From contig CM060732.1 in assembly GCA_030704615.1 (NCBI GenBank), forward strand, positions 73,513,053-73,577,052: a stretch of DNA of 64,000 bases, read 5' to 3'. Every line of letters begins with the position of its first letter. Position 1 is the first letter of the stretch. Positions 21,590 to 34,909 of this stretch are shown one piece after another. This stretch comes from Takakia lepidozioides (taxonomy: Eukaryota > Streptophyta > Takakiopsida > Takakiales > Takakiaceae). Made by a program: the position numbers and the translations under genes. A model generated the notes under the pieces. That model did no database searches, was not told the DNA's origin, and saw only the letters and a program-made list of their open reading frames with translations.

Positions 21590-24500
21590 ATGCGGAGAAA
21601 AGTGGATAATGAGCTGCAGACATCACCTCAGGAAGGCAACATGCTGCAGAAGGAGAAAGACATTTTACGGATTGAGCGTGAGTCTGTTGTATCGACCCCG
21701 AAGCAGAAATTGGTGCAAGGATTAGCTGATCTTCTAGGTGATTTCGTCGCCTCGATCACATTTTTAAGTTTCTTCAGGTTTTTGCTTGTTATTGTGCCAT
21801 TAAGTGTTTGTGCCGAGCCGAGGAGGATCGTCTCTTGCAGACTTTCCTCCATCCACCTCCTGCACGACATGAGACTGAGGACGGTTACTAGTCAAGCACC
21901 ATTTGAGTTCGGATACAGAGCCACAAGTTACGTAAGCAAGTGCCACACTCTAGTGCCGCTTCATTGCAGGAGCACGTCTAAAGTTGTGGTGAAGATGGTA
22001 CATTTGTAGACGCTTGTCACTTACTATGTTGCTTGCAGACACAATGTGATGATTTTAACCCTGCTTGATTTATGATTGAGGGCAGATTCGGATGAGAACA
22101 GGGAAGAGTTTTCGACCTTATGCAAGCGTGTCGAATCCATGGTTCGAGCCTGGTATTATCTCGAGTTTGATGAGCTCAAGGTCAGCATTCCACCAGGCAT
22201 TTGAATTTGCTCGTAGAGATTGTGGAATGTGAGCTACCCAAGTTTCAGCATTTGGAGCTTCTCTGCTTTCGGTCCTCATCCTGCTTTTGCCAAAATGTAC
22301 ATTTTTGCTTAGGTCAAGTCATGTGCTCAGGGCTGGTCAAGGAAGTGTAGCCACCTTGGGTATGTGTGCGCCTTGGTCAACCTGAACTTGGTGACTGATC
22401 TGCGTACAATGCGTCCACGGAGGTCCTGAAGGGAACACTGGTGTAATGGTCTTCCTGCAACATAGAGTGTTCTCTTGATAGTTAGCAGGTATCTAATTTG
22501 CTGGTCTTTTTGCAGACCCTCTATTCACTGTTTGATCCAGCGCATGGTTCAAAAAAACTGGAACAGCAGGAGCTCTCTCCAGCTAAAGTGGATGTGCTTG
22601 AGCAGTGCTTCTTGACAATTTTATTCCAGGTAAAGCAAACTATTACAGAACATCTTTTGGGCTAACAACCGACCAAACGTAAAGGTGATGGTGATAATGT
22701 CCTCCATTCATTCCACTTGAAACTTTTCCAACTGTTTGACCACTAGTTTGAAAGAACACTCTTGCTTCGTTGTGCTTCAGTGGCAGTTCTGTGCTGGTTC
22801 TGTGAGGGTACTTCCATCATGTGGTGGAAATGAGACTAGGTGTTTTTCTGTCTTACTCATAAATGGTAGGGTTAGATTTTGCATTCTCTTTGTTTTTTAC
22901 TGTAAATAAATTGATGAGTGCATGTTCCGATCCATTACCCCAACAACCCTTGAATCCAGTAAAATCTGTTTAACCGGTCTGTTCGCGCCAGGTGATGGAA
23001 AAGAGCAATTTCAAGATTTTGAGTGATGATGAGGTGGAGGTAGCCACTTCTGGAGAATACCTTCTCAATCTACCAATTGCCGTTGACACATCCAAGGTCT
23101 GGCTTTTGCATTTTGTGTTTTCCTACTGGTGTTTTAACTTCTTTGGGTGGCCTTTCTGCCAATCATTTAATCACAGGGTTTATCGTGTCATTTTGAGATG
23201 CTGTTTTGAGGCTGTTCTGTGTCTGGTTTCCCTTCCCTTGTAAGTGTGCAGGCTGGTTGCAACCACTTGCGACATGAGAATTTTCATACTCAAATGTTGG
23301 AAGGATTTGTTTGAAGTTTTGTAAGTTTGATTTGGCAGTTGGACACCAGACTGTTCACCACCTTTTTCAATCAGAACCATTTCGATCAAGTTCCAAACTT
23401 TGCTCATCAGGTACCGTGCTTACTTCTCTTGGACACATGTTTCTCAGGATTTGTCTCTTACCATGATTGAGATATTCCCAGGGGAGGGCAAGACCACATA
23501 GTGTCAAGGCTGATGCAGCATGGGATGGTTTCTTTGGTTTTAAAGTATAAGTTTGATCCTTGCTAATACCCTTGGGTTTTTCCTTTTCAGTATATTATTT
23601 TCCGTCGAGGAATAGGAATTGACCATACAACAGACTACTTTATCAAGTCAAAATTGGATTTGATCATTTCTCACACGTGGACGTGGCTTTTGGAGAAATT
23701 GAGGTACATTATCCTGCTGAATCCCTCCCTGATGTCCAATTTGTTTTATTTGACTCAGGAGTTGATGTCTTTGAAGACCTGTGGTAAGTTGGATTATGCA
23801 CAATTTATGGTGATGTCATTCATCACAACTCTTTTTGGTAGATTTGACCACTTAACAGCTCAGCGGGGTTTTTTGGCTTTTTGAGTTGGGATAGGCTGCA
23901 GAAGCCACATGGAGACAAGAAAGGACTCTCAAGGAGACTGAGCAGACAGCAAACTACAGTTCCAGGAGATGGTGGAAGAGACCAGGGCAGCCAGCCGGAT
24001 CAGGATCTTTACGTTGAGCGCATCCGCATCCAGAATATGGACATCAAGTATGTGCTCCAATTCCTGTGATTGACCAGTATTTTTCCAACATTACATATTA
24101 GGAGCAGAACTGTGATCTGGCTTTCATAACGCGACATCTGCGCTTGAGTGTAGAGGTTGAAGGTCCCAGTTTTTGTTGTGCAGTGTTAAGAATCTTTTCA
24201 AGAAGAATACTGTTCAGGAACCTACTTTTGACCGCATCATCCTTGTGTACAGGTACCATCTTGTCCTAATTCCCTCTCTTGGTGATGAAATGCTTGTTGA
24301 TTCTACTTGCAACGTGACACAAAGTAGTTCTACGTCCAAGCTGCATAAGCTCACAAGGTGCCAAGGAGTAGATGTGATCTAAGACCCATTGTTGGTTTTG
24401 ATGTTGGCTGAGCATTGGAGCTAGACTTTAAAAGTATTTACTGCCAGACATTTTAGTTCAGATTTGGAGATGCCAGCTGTACATCTGATACCCATGGAAT

Positions 24501-26621
24501 GAATGTGTCAGTGTACCACCACGGTGATATCTGGTCAGTACCTCCTTGTGGATTAGTATAGGTTGGGAACTCTGAGGTACATATTTCTTAAAATCTGAGC
24601 AGTCTGTACAAACTTTTCCACTTTTGCAGCATGTGGTCATGGATGTATCTTGTGAGATAGGAAAAGTTCTTGCCTGCTGTACCCTTGAGTGACTTTGTGC
24701 AGAAAGAGGACCCTAAAAAATGATCCTACGTCACCGCTGGGAGACCGTTCAATCTACATAAAACACTTTCGAAATATACCCATGGCAGACATGGAGATTG
24801 TCCTTGTGAGGTTTCTTCTCCTCATTGATAGTACGTTACAGTTCGCTAATAGAAGAATATGGTGCTGGTGGGTTCATAGTTGTTTTGTCTGGTTATGTAT
24901 GTGGGATGCCATTCCATGGTATGAGACGTGTAGCAAGAGTGCCATAGGTAATGCCAAGTAGGCATAGCTGGTTTGGCCACCAACCTCCTGAAGTGTATGA
25001 AGGGCTGCTTCGCTTAGCAAGCTGTACCCTGGTTATGTCCAGATAAGGGTAATCCACCCTTATTATGTGTGTTTTGATGTTAATGACCCTCTCTTTCATG
25101 TTACAGCCGGAGAAGAAGAGTCCTGGGTTGACGCCAATGGACTGGCTCAAGCTCTGTATTACGGCAATTGTGGGCCTGGTAAGTTTGTGATGCTCCTTGT
25201 CTGCAGATTCTCTTGAGCATAGGTGAAGGGCTTCTATATTTTGGTGCACAGATAGTGCAATATTATTGCAGTTTCTCTATCCTATGGTCTGGGCCATTTA
25301 TTTTGCAGGTTGCATTCATTGGATCATTAGAACTCGGGAAGGTTGATATATGGGTGACAATGGCAATACTTTTTGGCATCATTGGCTATGCTGGCAAAAT
25401 ATATTTCAGGTACTTGCTTGGTCTTTGCAAGTGCTCTTTGGCAAATAAAGATGACCCACATGGCTGTTGAAACTGTGAGTGCCTTAGGTAGGGTATTGGC
25501 ATCCAGTATTTGTCCCATGGCATTCTCCTGCTTTCGGATGTCATTTGTTCTGTCTCCATTCAAGCAATAGTCACTACTGTGTTGACCATGACAATGCGGT
25601 ACCAAGCTTTGCAAGTTGAGGAACTTTCAAGGCCTCAGACCTTGTAACTATGATGCAGCTTTCAGGCAGACCTCATGGAGTACCAATCTTTAATTACCCA
25701 GTCCATGTATGACAAGCAGCTTGATAGCGGAAGGGGTACCCTTCTCCACCTTTGTGACGATGTCATTCAACAAGAGGTTTGGTCCTTAGTCTCCCTATTG
25801 CTACGGAGGTGTTTAGCATGCATATGTTGCAAGTCAATGTGGTGTGTTGAACCCAATACTTCTCTAGGCCTGGTGAACAGTTCAGAGTCTAGTTGAAGGC
25901 TACCTCAGCTCGCACGACATGAAAGTTTTTGCATGAATCTCCGTCTCCATGTTGCCCTGGACAAAGTGACGTACTGTATTGATTTTGCAGGTAAAGGAAG
26001 TGCTCCTTGCATATTTTGTGTTGATGGCTCAAGGCAAAGCAACCAAGGAGGTGGGTTTGTGCTGAACTGCACCCAACACTGCCCCAACATGAATCACATC
26101 AATGTTCATAGTATGACATGGTCCAGATCCTAATGCACAATTGTGACTCAACCAGGATCTTGATAGACGATGTGAGCAACTGTTGGCAACTCAATTCAAT
26201 GAGAGGTGTGACTTCGAGGTGGAGGATGCAATTGCCAAGCTGGTGAAACTGGGAATTGTGTACCAAGTAAGCAAGCCTTCTCTTTCTGTTGTGTACACAT
26301 ATGGCTACAACCTTTCTCTCTGCGGTTTACCCCACTGGCTGTAGCTTATTACAACTAATAGTTTGAATGTGGTCACTAGGGGTATATGAGCAGTCTTGTG
26401 GCTTTAAGACACTCCACACTGCCGTAACCTCACACAAGAGTTTATGACTTCATGCTAGGTCTTTTGTTTTACTCCTGAGTGGAAATTCATTGGACCCTCT
26501 TATTACTAAGCACTTGCAGGATTCACTTGGAGTGTACTGTCACCAGCCCCTGAAGCAGGCCAATAAGAATATAGGGGTGACTACCGACGAGCTCGTTGAA
26601 AAATCAAGGAGCACGGAATGA
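21590..26621 (+). CDS. DUF3754 family membrane protein (TMEM143-like)
   Basis: Fifteen exons join in phase to 511 residues: 21590-21737, 22086-22180, 22516-22629, 22992-23096, 23339-23410, 23591-23703, 23895-24047, 24184-24252, 24703-24805, 25107-25178, 25309-25409, 25659-25776, 25991-26050, 26156-26266 and 26520-26621. Family motifs are all present and in order: [55 protein letters not shown] and [19 protein letters not shown]. Two membrane segments lie at about residues 338-352 and 361-377, after [13 protein letters not shown]. Land-plant members start close to [13 protein letters not shown], so the ATG at 21641 is an alternative start. The function is not established; animal relatives are linked to mitochondria and plant ones to organelle membranes. 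No frame break was seen. Confidence 0.9.
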
Positions 26622-27534
26622 CGTCTGCATTATATGCGGTGTGTGGAGGGAGAGGGACGTCTGTTTGTTCTTTTCACTCTTTTTGCAGCTTTAGCAGTAG
26701 CCGAGCAGCCACACATCCAACACTATTGCATAGTAGAGACGTGACGGCCTGTAGGCCAGGAAGGTATTGCAAGAGTTCAAGGAATTTATCTTCTCTATCA
26801 AATAGGAAATAGTTGTAGAAAATGTGCAAAAATGGGCATGATTGTCAGTTTGATGAGTGGAAGTTTGGATTCCTGAAAGGTTCAGGCTTCTTGAGCACTC
26901 CATATCTTTTGTGTAGTTGTATGTATTAATCCTTTGGGCCCCTACGGTTTTCATACACAGGTTGTGCACTTTGATTTATAACTACCCAATGAGTAGGGTT
27001 CTAATCTCCACTTTGAATTGGCCTTCAAGTCCATATTTTCGTTAGTACTGATGTAGCATCCATGTTAATGACAACCTATTCTGACTAGGCTGTGTGTTCT
27101 ATCTTTACAATGCCATTTTGTTACAGTGGGATGATGCATTGACAACAGGCCAGATACTTTGGAAACCCCAAGTTGTACGTTGTTTCTGCTTGTTGGGCTG
27201 TTACATGCACACTTCGTGGTGCAAAGCACCATAAAATGTCAGCTCTTAACAATGAAAGCATATACCAATGCTGAGAAACTAATCATGATTCTTTGCTGAT
27301 AAAAAAGCTAAAGAACATGGACAGACTTGTGCATGTTGCTTTTATTTCTATGTTGACACCTTGGAAGACCTCTATTTACACTTCCTAAAAGTTATATGTA
27401 CAGGCTAGAAATACTCTGTATGCTGGTGGCCAAATCTCTATGTGTAACACCATCGTCACTGATCAGGCAGAAAGCTGCCAACCTAAAGACTGCCAAGTAA
27501 TCCAAGTGATTGAGCATTGCATCTTCTGTAGCTT
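26622..27534. other. convergent intergenic region
   Basis: It contains the 3' ends of the DUF3754 (plus) and UPF0114 (minus) transcripts. I see no gene or repeat in it. Confidence 0.5.
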
Positions 27535-29935
27535 CTACTCGTGGAGTCTGTGGAGGACGTAAAGAGAAAATGATGACAGAAAGATAGAGACGGAATAACA
27601 TAGCAAATCAGTGGAGGTTGAGATGATCACAGTCTTGCTTTTCTCGAACATCTTCACAAGCAGAATCATCACTATCACATGCCCCAGCTTTGTCTTCAAC
27701 ACGTCTAATGATCCAATGCGCATCCATCGTGGTCGTTTCTGTAAAACAAATGAGGTATCATCTCCCCCATCCTCTCCCACCACCCCTTTCTTTTGATATG
27801 TTCTTCTTTAGTCTGAGGACAGCTCACTGCTGCAGACATAGCTTATGGTGCGAGTCTTCAATGCAGGAGCATAAGCATAGGACTACTGAGATTGGGATCT
27901 GCTACTTAGCCTGTAAAGAAGTACTGCATTCTGCCCAGTAGCCCATCCACAGTTGAAAAGCCTCTATTGAGAGATTCTTTCAGAAGTTTCAAGATAAAGG
28001 ATGTACATTTGGCCATCTCTTGAAGTTATGCAGATCAGGTTTCAAGGATGCTGTGCAGGAAATGCACTGGAATGAATAGTTAGAAGCCATCTCAAACAAA
28101 TGTATGAGCTAAAGGATGAGAAGCAGTTTCAATGACTGATTCCAATGCCGGGAACAAACCTCGGTCTATGATTGTTGAGGACAGGAAGGGTCAGCAACCC
28201 ATCTATAAATCAAACTAGATACATCCAATTTGGATAGAGTTCTTTCCAATATTCCTGATCAGGTCAGGCCCCTCCAGCACCCACCAGATCGTCTCAAATA
28301 AGCCGGCTGCTCTGTGGCAGGAGGGGGCTTCCTTGGCAGAGTTTAGCCTTCTTGTTATGTTCAATTCCTCCACATAATCAAGACAATAGGGGTCTGCAAG
28401 AAGAAAGCCTGCAGTTACCTTGAGAAGGAACATCCCAAATAGGGATGAGTTCTGAAGGGCCCGGTCTGATGTAGTAGGAATATCAACTGGTACATTGCTT
28501 ATGAAAAGACCATACAGCCCCATTCCAAAAATCAACATTACTGTGCCAACCAAGTAAACATCTGCCCCACACCAACAACCCCAGCACACAAAGTATCAGC
28601 CAAGTCAACCTACAATCCTCTATTCAATTGAACTTGAAGTTCACAATTGTTCAAGAAGCATTCTCTTATGTGATTTATCCAAAACCATGAGATCCAATGA
28701 GCTAGTTGGTAACGTTCAACACTGCTGGCTGTTTAGATTCTTTGTCAAAACTAGCTACACTTCCCCCTTAACCCAGTTATAAGACTATCACTTGACCTGG
28801 AACCCTACAGCTGATGACAACAAATAGCTAAATGACAAAGACAGACTGCTTCAGACAATCCAAGTTTCCCATCACCTAAGAAGCCCACTATCTCGAAATT
28901 GTGCCCCTATGCAAAAAATATTTCAGCACCAGGGCACTCACCAACAGCTTCCACCAGCCGCAGGACCACCTTGCCGGTGTGTTGTCCTTGCAGACATGAC
29001 GTAAAATATGCCACAAACGACTCGCCCACAAACACGCATCCCTGTTTGCACATCGTCGAGCAATGTAGAAGAGTTAGAGCTTCAAGAACAACAGCACGAG
29101 AAGATGTCTATGATTCAAATAACAGGAATCACATGAGGGAGGTGGAATGTACGTTGTTTAGATAGATGCCGCGCCCAGTTTGCGCGGAACAAGAAGGAAC
29201 AGACTCTACCTCTGTGAGGGGCTCACTCCAGTAGTAGAGGAGAGAGTTAGAGAGTGAGAGAGAGGACCTACCTTCATGAAGCAGAGAAGTGATCCTGACA
29301 AAGAGCCCACAACTGCCAGCAGAGTCAAGAACCGAAAGTCAAATATGGCCTGCAGGAAAACATTTGTCTCGAACAGGGTAAGTTGCGTGAAGGACTGCAA
29401 GAAACATTTTAGAACTTCTTCACGATCAACCATGGTTGCCCCAAACCCATACAGCACTACAAAGAACGATTTCAAGCCAAATTCTTACACGCTCAATTGT
29501 GGCCTCCGCCTCCATAATCCAAGCGCCATTAGCAGCTACTTCATCCGTACTTTCAAGAGCAGTAATAGCTGGTGTGTCCTGGAAACTGTGGGTTTGACTT
29601 GCCACACCTCCATCATTCTCCAATGAGCCTAGAATCACTGGAGATCCGATGTCTAACAACTCTGCCTTCCTTGCCGAACTGTTATTGTCCTGTAATCCGC
29701 AGCATATCACAGAGGAATGCGACCGAAATTTGAGCTGTTGCAACTTGAAAAACCGTACATGTGAATCCAGATCATGACTTCTTTCTCTCTTCACGGGCAA
29801 TTCACTTCCAATTGACCTGCTAACCAGCCCAGATCTTACACACAACTTTGTCCTATCAGCGAATGCTCCATCGAGCTGAGAAACAACCACAGCCCCTCCA
29901 TGGAACAATTTCCACGCGGAGCTGTGAAACATCAT
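27535..29935 (-). CDS. UPF0114 (YqhA-like) membrane protein, probably plastid
   Basis: Five exons on the minus strand, 29935-29489, 29349-29272, 29041-28942, 28561-28419 and 27738-27535, give 323 residues with every phase matching. The first 130 residues are Ser/Arg-rich and look like an organelle transit peptide. The UPF0114 domain follows: FDFRFLTLLAVVGSLSGSLL, GCVFVGESFVAYF, VDVYLVGTVMLIFGMGLYG, and in the last exon KTKLGHVIVMILLVKMFEKS. Four hydrophobic helices can be drawn. Bacterial YqhA-type proteins are small inner-membrane proteins of unknown role, and plant copies are plastid-targeted. A second acceptor upstream of exon 2 (at 29394) would add residues out of line with the family and was not used. 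Confidence 0.9.
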
Positions 29936-30790
29936 GAGGACACTTCTGCGATCATACTAATTGCAAATCTCGTGATGAGATGGGCAGCAGCGCATCAGCG
30001 AGACAGCCGAGACAGCCACACAGTCAGGCAGGATAGCGTTGGCTGCGCCACGAGCCAAATCTCATCCACGAATCTATCCACCAAGTACTTTTTACCCCGC
30101 GTTATATTATTTTGGCGGTATCTTGAGTTGAGCTCCAGACGTCCCCGCGAAACAAACAGCAAAACAGATCAGCACGCGAGATTTTGTGAGATTCTAACGA
30201 GAAGGAGCATCGGTCGAGGAATCCAGACAATGCAACCAGCGATCCCTGGAAACAATCGTCTCGGTCTCGCAATAATCTGGGCCAAGTCGTGGGATAATCA
30301 GTCAAAAAAAAATAAAGAGGAATCATGATCTCATGCGAGAGAGATGACGGCCGAGATGGGCGATGGTGGGTGCAGGGGAGGAGGATGGACGGTGAGCAGA
30401 GTGTGTGAAAGAAGGGTTGATGGTGCGGGGTGCTTGCAGGATGGTAGCAATGGATGTGAGGATGATGGTGTAGAGGAGGGTGCGAGAGATGGCGTAGCGT
30501 GCATGGCATGGCCGTCTGTACTTTCCATCACGTGGCGCTGCGCCTCAACGAACTGTAATGGGAGTAGCAGAGAGTCTCGGCATGGTGACCGTATGAAGAA
30601 GGAGGAGTGTTAGCCGTGGCGAGTAATGCAATGGTGGTGTGGGCAGTTAGATTCTTGAGGCTTTCCTACTTTTCTTTTGAATAGAGTTGGTGGGTTGCTT
30701 CTACGGAGGTTTGTGAAACGTTGTAGTGTTCTAGCTCACGCCGGGAGTTGAGATCGAAGGGGCTGTAATTGAGGGGGAAGTACGTAGGCA
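29936..30790. promoter_or_regulatory. divergent promoter region, UPF0114 and DUF1336 genes
   Basis: 855 bp lie between two start codons on opposite strands. A low-complexity purine-rich run (30340-30500) produces the open frames there, and I call none of them. Confidence 0.5.
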
Positions 30791-31714
30791 ATGGAAGAGA
30801 CGGAGCAGGTGTCGAGGGAACAGAAGTCAGAGGACTGGAAGGAAGTGGTGAGAAGGGGAGGTTTTCCGGAGGTGGATCTTGTGGATGGTAAGCATGGATG
30901 GGCTTCTCCTCCAGGTTCCTCTTTCCTTGTTAGGGGTGTGAATTATTTTCACAAGAGATTGAAATCGCCTGCCGGTGACTGGCTTCTGCAACCGCTGGGG
31001 GTGGACTGGCTGAAGGCCAATGCAAGATTGGATCATGTGCTTGCTCATCCGGAGAATAGGGTGATGGAGGCATTGAAAAGGGCTCATGCAGATGGGGAGG
31101 CTCTGAAGAGTTTCATACTTGCCATCAACTTGCAAGTTCCTGGAAAAGAGCATCACAGTGCAGTGTTCTACTTTGTCGCCGACGCTCCTATCCCTGAAGA
31201 GTCTCTCTTATTCAGATTCATGAACGAGGACGATGCCTTTAGGAATAGCCGGTTCAAGATCGTAAACAGGGTTGTACGAGGGCCTTGGATCGTAAGAGCT
31301 GCAGTGGGAAACCATGCTGCATGCTTGCTGGGCAGGGCCCTCACTTGTCGGTACATGAAAGGTCCTAATTACTTGGAGATTGATGTTGATATTGGGTCTT
31401 CGACGGTAGCAAATGCTATCCTACATTTGGCGTTGGGTTACGCCACTTTAGTGACAGTTGACATGGCGTTTTTGGTCGAGAGTCAGTCTGATGACGAACT
31501 TCCAGAAAACATTATGGGGGCTGTTCGGATTGCCCAGATACAGATGGAGGCAGCCAGATTTTTGGAGGTACAAAACGAGGATGTTCATGTTGCCAATCAT
31601 ATTCCTGGCAGTTTACAATCCTGCTTGTCTTGGAGAAAGTTTGGGAGAAGCCTGTCCATGCTCGGCCATGTCGGCAAGGCAGGGAAAATTGAAGCTGAAG
31701 ATAAGAAAATCTGA
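30791..31714 (+). CDS. EDR2 C-terminal domain (DUF1336) protein, intronless
   Basis: A single uninterrupted ORF of 307 residues. Residues about 30-260 are the DUF1336/EDR2_C domain: GWASPPGSSFLVRGVNYF, then FILAINLQVPG, FRNSRFKIVNRVVRGPWIV, MKGPNYLEIDVDIGSS and IMGAVRIAQIQ. In EDR2 this domain follows PH and START lipid-binding domains, which are absent here. It therefore belongs to the short, domain-only group found in plants. Every other gene in the neighbourhood is split by introns, so a retrocopy origin is possible. The C-terminal 40 residues show no motif. Confidence 0.9.
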   Translation: MEETEQVSREQKSEDWKEVVRRGGFPEVDLVDGKHGWASPPGSSFLVRGVNYFHKRLKSPAGDWLLQPLGVDWLKANARLDHVLAHPENRVMEALKRAHADGEALKSFILAINLQVPGKEHHSAVFYFVADAPIPEESLLFRFMNEDDAFRNSRFKIVNRVVRGPWIVRAAVGNHAACLLGRALTCRYMKGPNYLEIDVDIGSSTVANAILHLALGYATLVTVDMAFLVESQSDDELPENIMGAVRIAQIQMEAARFLEVQNEDVHVANHIPGSLQSCLSWRKFGRSLSMLGHVGKAGKIEAEDKKI

Positions 31715-32966
31715 GGATGGGGAAAGGGAATTGGAGGAGCTGTGCTCATGTCTGGCTTTCTTTGAAGAGGCTATCCATGTCAGCTGAGACAGAAGCAGGG
31801 TTACTGTCTAACTAGTCCAGGAACGATTGTTTATAGTAACTTGGCATACTCTTTAGAATGTCAAGAAACTTTGTCGCAAGTGTGGACATTTATAGAATGT
31901 CAATTGGCCCTGACAAACAGAGTACAAATGTTAGATTTGGAAGGCATGGTTCATCTGGTCAATGCAGCAGAGGACTGGAGTAAATGTTCGCGAGTTGTTT
32001 AGCTTCAATGAGTATTATTCCTCAATATCTGTTCAGCAGCTATTGGAGGTTCTGCTGGAGGCCAGCTAATATGAGAACTTCCATTGGACTCACAGGTGCT
32101 TATTTCACAACGATTCAGTTTCCTTGTAACAAAAGTAAAGGTGGAGCAGGCTTCACAGGGCTTGTCATACAGCTTTTCAAGTCAGGCTCTGTTTGATGGA
32201 GAGTACGTTGCATTGTTGCTCTAGCTTTTAGCCCGTGTTTTTCAGCAATTAGTATTGCTGTCTGTATGGAGATTGGGGTCTAAGCTCTGTTCTTAACCAC
32301 GTCTTGAAATGTGTTGTGAAAGGTCTGTTTCTCTCTCTCTCTCCCTAGCAGCATTGCTATTGTGGGGAGAATTTAGCATGCCCACCTTGATTTCTAGAAG
32401 AAGGAATTGCCAGTTTGATCAATTCACTGAGACAAGGTACTTCAGAATGCTGACTGTGTCATGGACCAACCTGTCAAACAGGCGAAGTCATGGCAGAAGT
32501 GGGTAGATCAAATCTCAAGTTGTTGAATCCCTTATGGCAGAACTCCCAGAAGGACATTAAACACAACTGTAGTAGGCCACAGAGCAAGTGCTGCTAAAAT
32601 TCAAGTCTAAGCTCTCCATCTTCCACAGTCAAATTGGAATCCATCGAGGGCACTGGGCTGAAGTTCAGGGTAAAGGGGAACAGTGTGGTAATGAAAGGAA
32701 ACAATTTATTACATACCTACTGTGGGAACGCACCTCTTTTTCTAAAATGGGGTCACTTTCTTCAGAGTGACAATCTATCTGTAAGTAAGATAATATTTTT
32801 TCTTGCTTTTTCATGTGAGGTTATCAAACTCAGATCCACCCAGCCCAATTTTGAGCCTACATGTTGGCCAGAGGCAACACATGTTCCCCATTACTTTTTT
32901 TTTTAAAGAGCATTATTTAACCCTTCAGTGCCCAACCCCAATCCAACATTTTTTTTCCCCTGCCTA
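31715..32966. other. intergenic, no gene recognised
   Basis: 3' side of the DUF1336 gene. Only short open frames without family motifs are present. Confidence 0.5.
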
Positions 32967-33275
32967 AGTGACACAGTAGTGACATTTACTTCAAGCAAAC
33001 AGTCTCTTAACCCACGAGTTTAGTTGGTCTAATCCATCTTGTCCAGTATCTCATGACTAATGCAAAGTTTTGACAATACAGTGGTTTCAAGCTCATATGA
33101 TTGTGATCAAATGAGTGAGCTCAGTCCTGATTGAAACAGAATTGCTGCCTTTAAGGCTAACTAATCCATGCAGACGTAACCAGAGTATTTACTTTTGCAA
33201 AGAGGTATTGCAGGAAGGCAACGATTCTTTCAAAGAGAGCAGAACAAATGCATAAAGAATGTTGGCTCCAAGTAT
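32967..33275 (+). repeat. left arm of the inverted-repeat element
   Basis: It matches the reverse complement of 34910-35194 over nearly its whole length. The shared words include CCAGTATCTCATGACTAATG and ATTGTGATCAAATGAGTGAG. It has an extra stretch of about 40 bases near 33210-33245. Confidence 0.85.
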
Positions 33276-33532
33276 CCTTCCCTGTATGTCTTGATAAAAT
33301 TCTGAGAGGTAGGGGCCCTCAAATTTTGAGCGCGGGAATAGGGATCCGATGTGGGGACAGATGGGCCAGGCTAGACCAGGTCAGATTGGGTCGGGCGGGC
33401 CGGATGGGAGCGGCCTCGGGGCTGAGCTGAGCTGCCAGATCCTCCGCCTTCTTCCATTCCATGCTGCGAACCCTTGCCCTAAACTGACACAATTTCCCCC
33501 ATGCCGATTTCCCCTACATCTGAACGGAACCA

Positions 33533-33829
33533 ATGAGAAACAGAAAACTATTTCAACATGTATTCCAGCTGTGCACGCTCTCTCTTGCAATCTTCAAGGG
33601 TCTACCCACTCTCGGCACTAGACTGAAATTTAAACTCAGGGCAGGAAGCCTACTTTTGAACAGCAAACAGAAGCGGAGAGGAAAGGGAGAGTGCAATTGC
33701 CCGTTGTGTGGGCAATCTGAAGACAGTATTCATTTTCTGATACACTGTCCGGGGTTCTCTCACCAAAGAGACGCTCTCTTCAAATGTATCAAGGGAATTG
33801 TGCCTGTACCCCCTGTTTACCAACTTTGA
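33533..33829 (+). pseudogene. LINE ORF2 C-terminal zinc-finger fragment
   Basis: A 98-codon frame with LKFKLRAGSLLL followed by CNCPLCGQSEDSIHFLIHC, the zinc-binding region found at the end of non-LTR ORF2 proteins. The rest of the LINE is missing. It is unlike the LINE at 1-19815 and so comes from another family. Confidence 0.65.
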
Positions 33830-34082
33830 AAGTCTCGAGGCTTAGCCAAAAGCCCAGGCCCTCCTGAGGCCTAGTTTTTGGGCAAATCACACACAGAAGA
33901 TTGATGCTTGTGTGAAGGGATTTCTAGAGGATATCTGGAAAACCCGGATTAATTCTATATATGAAGGTAAGTCTTACTACCAACGTCAGCCCCTGACAGA
34001 GGTAGGTTCTGTCCCTTTTGTTCCCGCTCAACTGGGCGCGGGGTCAATGGCCACAAGGCTACGGCAAACAACGCCTTATGAG

Positions 34083-34880
34083 TACAATCTCTTGCAATCT
34101 TCACTGCTGGTGATGGGACGAGAAAACCCAAAATCAATCAAACGAACTCCCTGCCCTCTCTTTACAACCAAGATATTATTGCACCGGATGTCCCCATGAA
34201 GAATTCCAGATTCATGCACAACATTGAGTGCATCAAATGTCGCCTTCACCGATTCTGGGGTCAAAGCTCCTGCAAACCGTGCATCAAACATAACAGTAAA
34301 CAACTGGCCTACTACACGAACACAGTACAAGCAAGCTTGTTATGTAACATACCCATTCCAATTTCATGACCGTTGATGACTTCTGTTGCAATGTACACAA
34401 CTTTGCCCCCCGCAGTAGTCCCATACGATACAAGCTCCGGTACACCCAGTACTTCATTCAGCTTGTAATACTTAGCACCTGGACACCTGCAACATTATTA
34501 GTAAATAATGCTTTCATTCAATCGACATTGCACAATACTTCAGAACAGGCCAATACCTTGATCTGGAAATTCAAACACTCGCATGTCGTTGGCTGCTGTA
34601 TCCAAGACGTAGGCAAGTGCGCCGAGAAATTCAGGACTACCACAAGGTATGGCATCAGATATCTGTAAGACACCCACGTTGAAACGTAGAAAATACGACA
34701 AGTCAAGTGATGATATGATTCCATAGCCCAAACCCATGTTACGCATGTATTGAAAGATCTCGTTCACAGGCTCGACCAAAGCCCGAGATCGAGGGGAATC
34801 ATCAGACGTAGAAAGGCTCTGAACTCCTGCACACAAGCTTGGACAGATGGTTGCTTCATCTCGACATCTTGCTTCATCTT
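34083..34880 (-). pseudogene. captured protein-kinase gene fragment
   Basis: Three exon-like blocks lie on the minus strand: about 34880-34557 (GLGYGIISSLDLSYFLR, N-lobe), 34486-34353 (GVPELVSYGTTAGG and YIATEVINGHEIG, the hinge) and 34269-34083 (LHGDIRCNNIL, the catalytic loop with Gly in place of Arg in HRD, and LIDFGFSRP, the DFG motif). Splice sites are kept. Both the start and the rest of the C-lobe are cut off inside the inverted repeats, so no full kinase can be made. Confidence 0.7.
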
Positions 34881-34909
34881 GGAGCCAACATACAAATTGG
34901 AGCCAACAC

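Noticed and set aside
30102-30531. His/Pro-rich minus-strand ORFs
   Set aside because: They come from a purine-rich low-complexity run in a promoter region.
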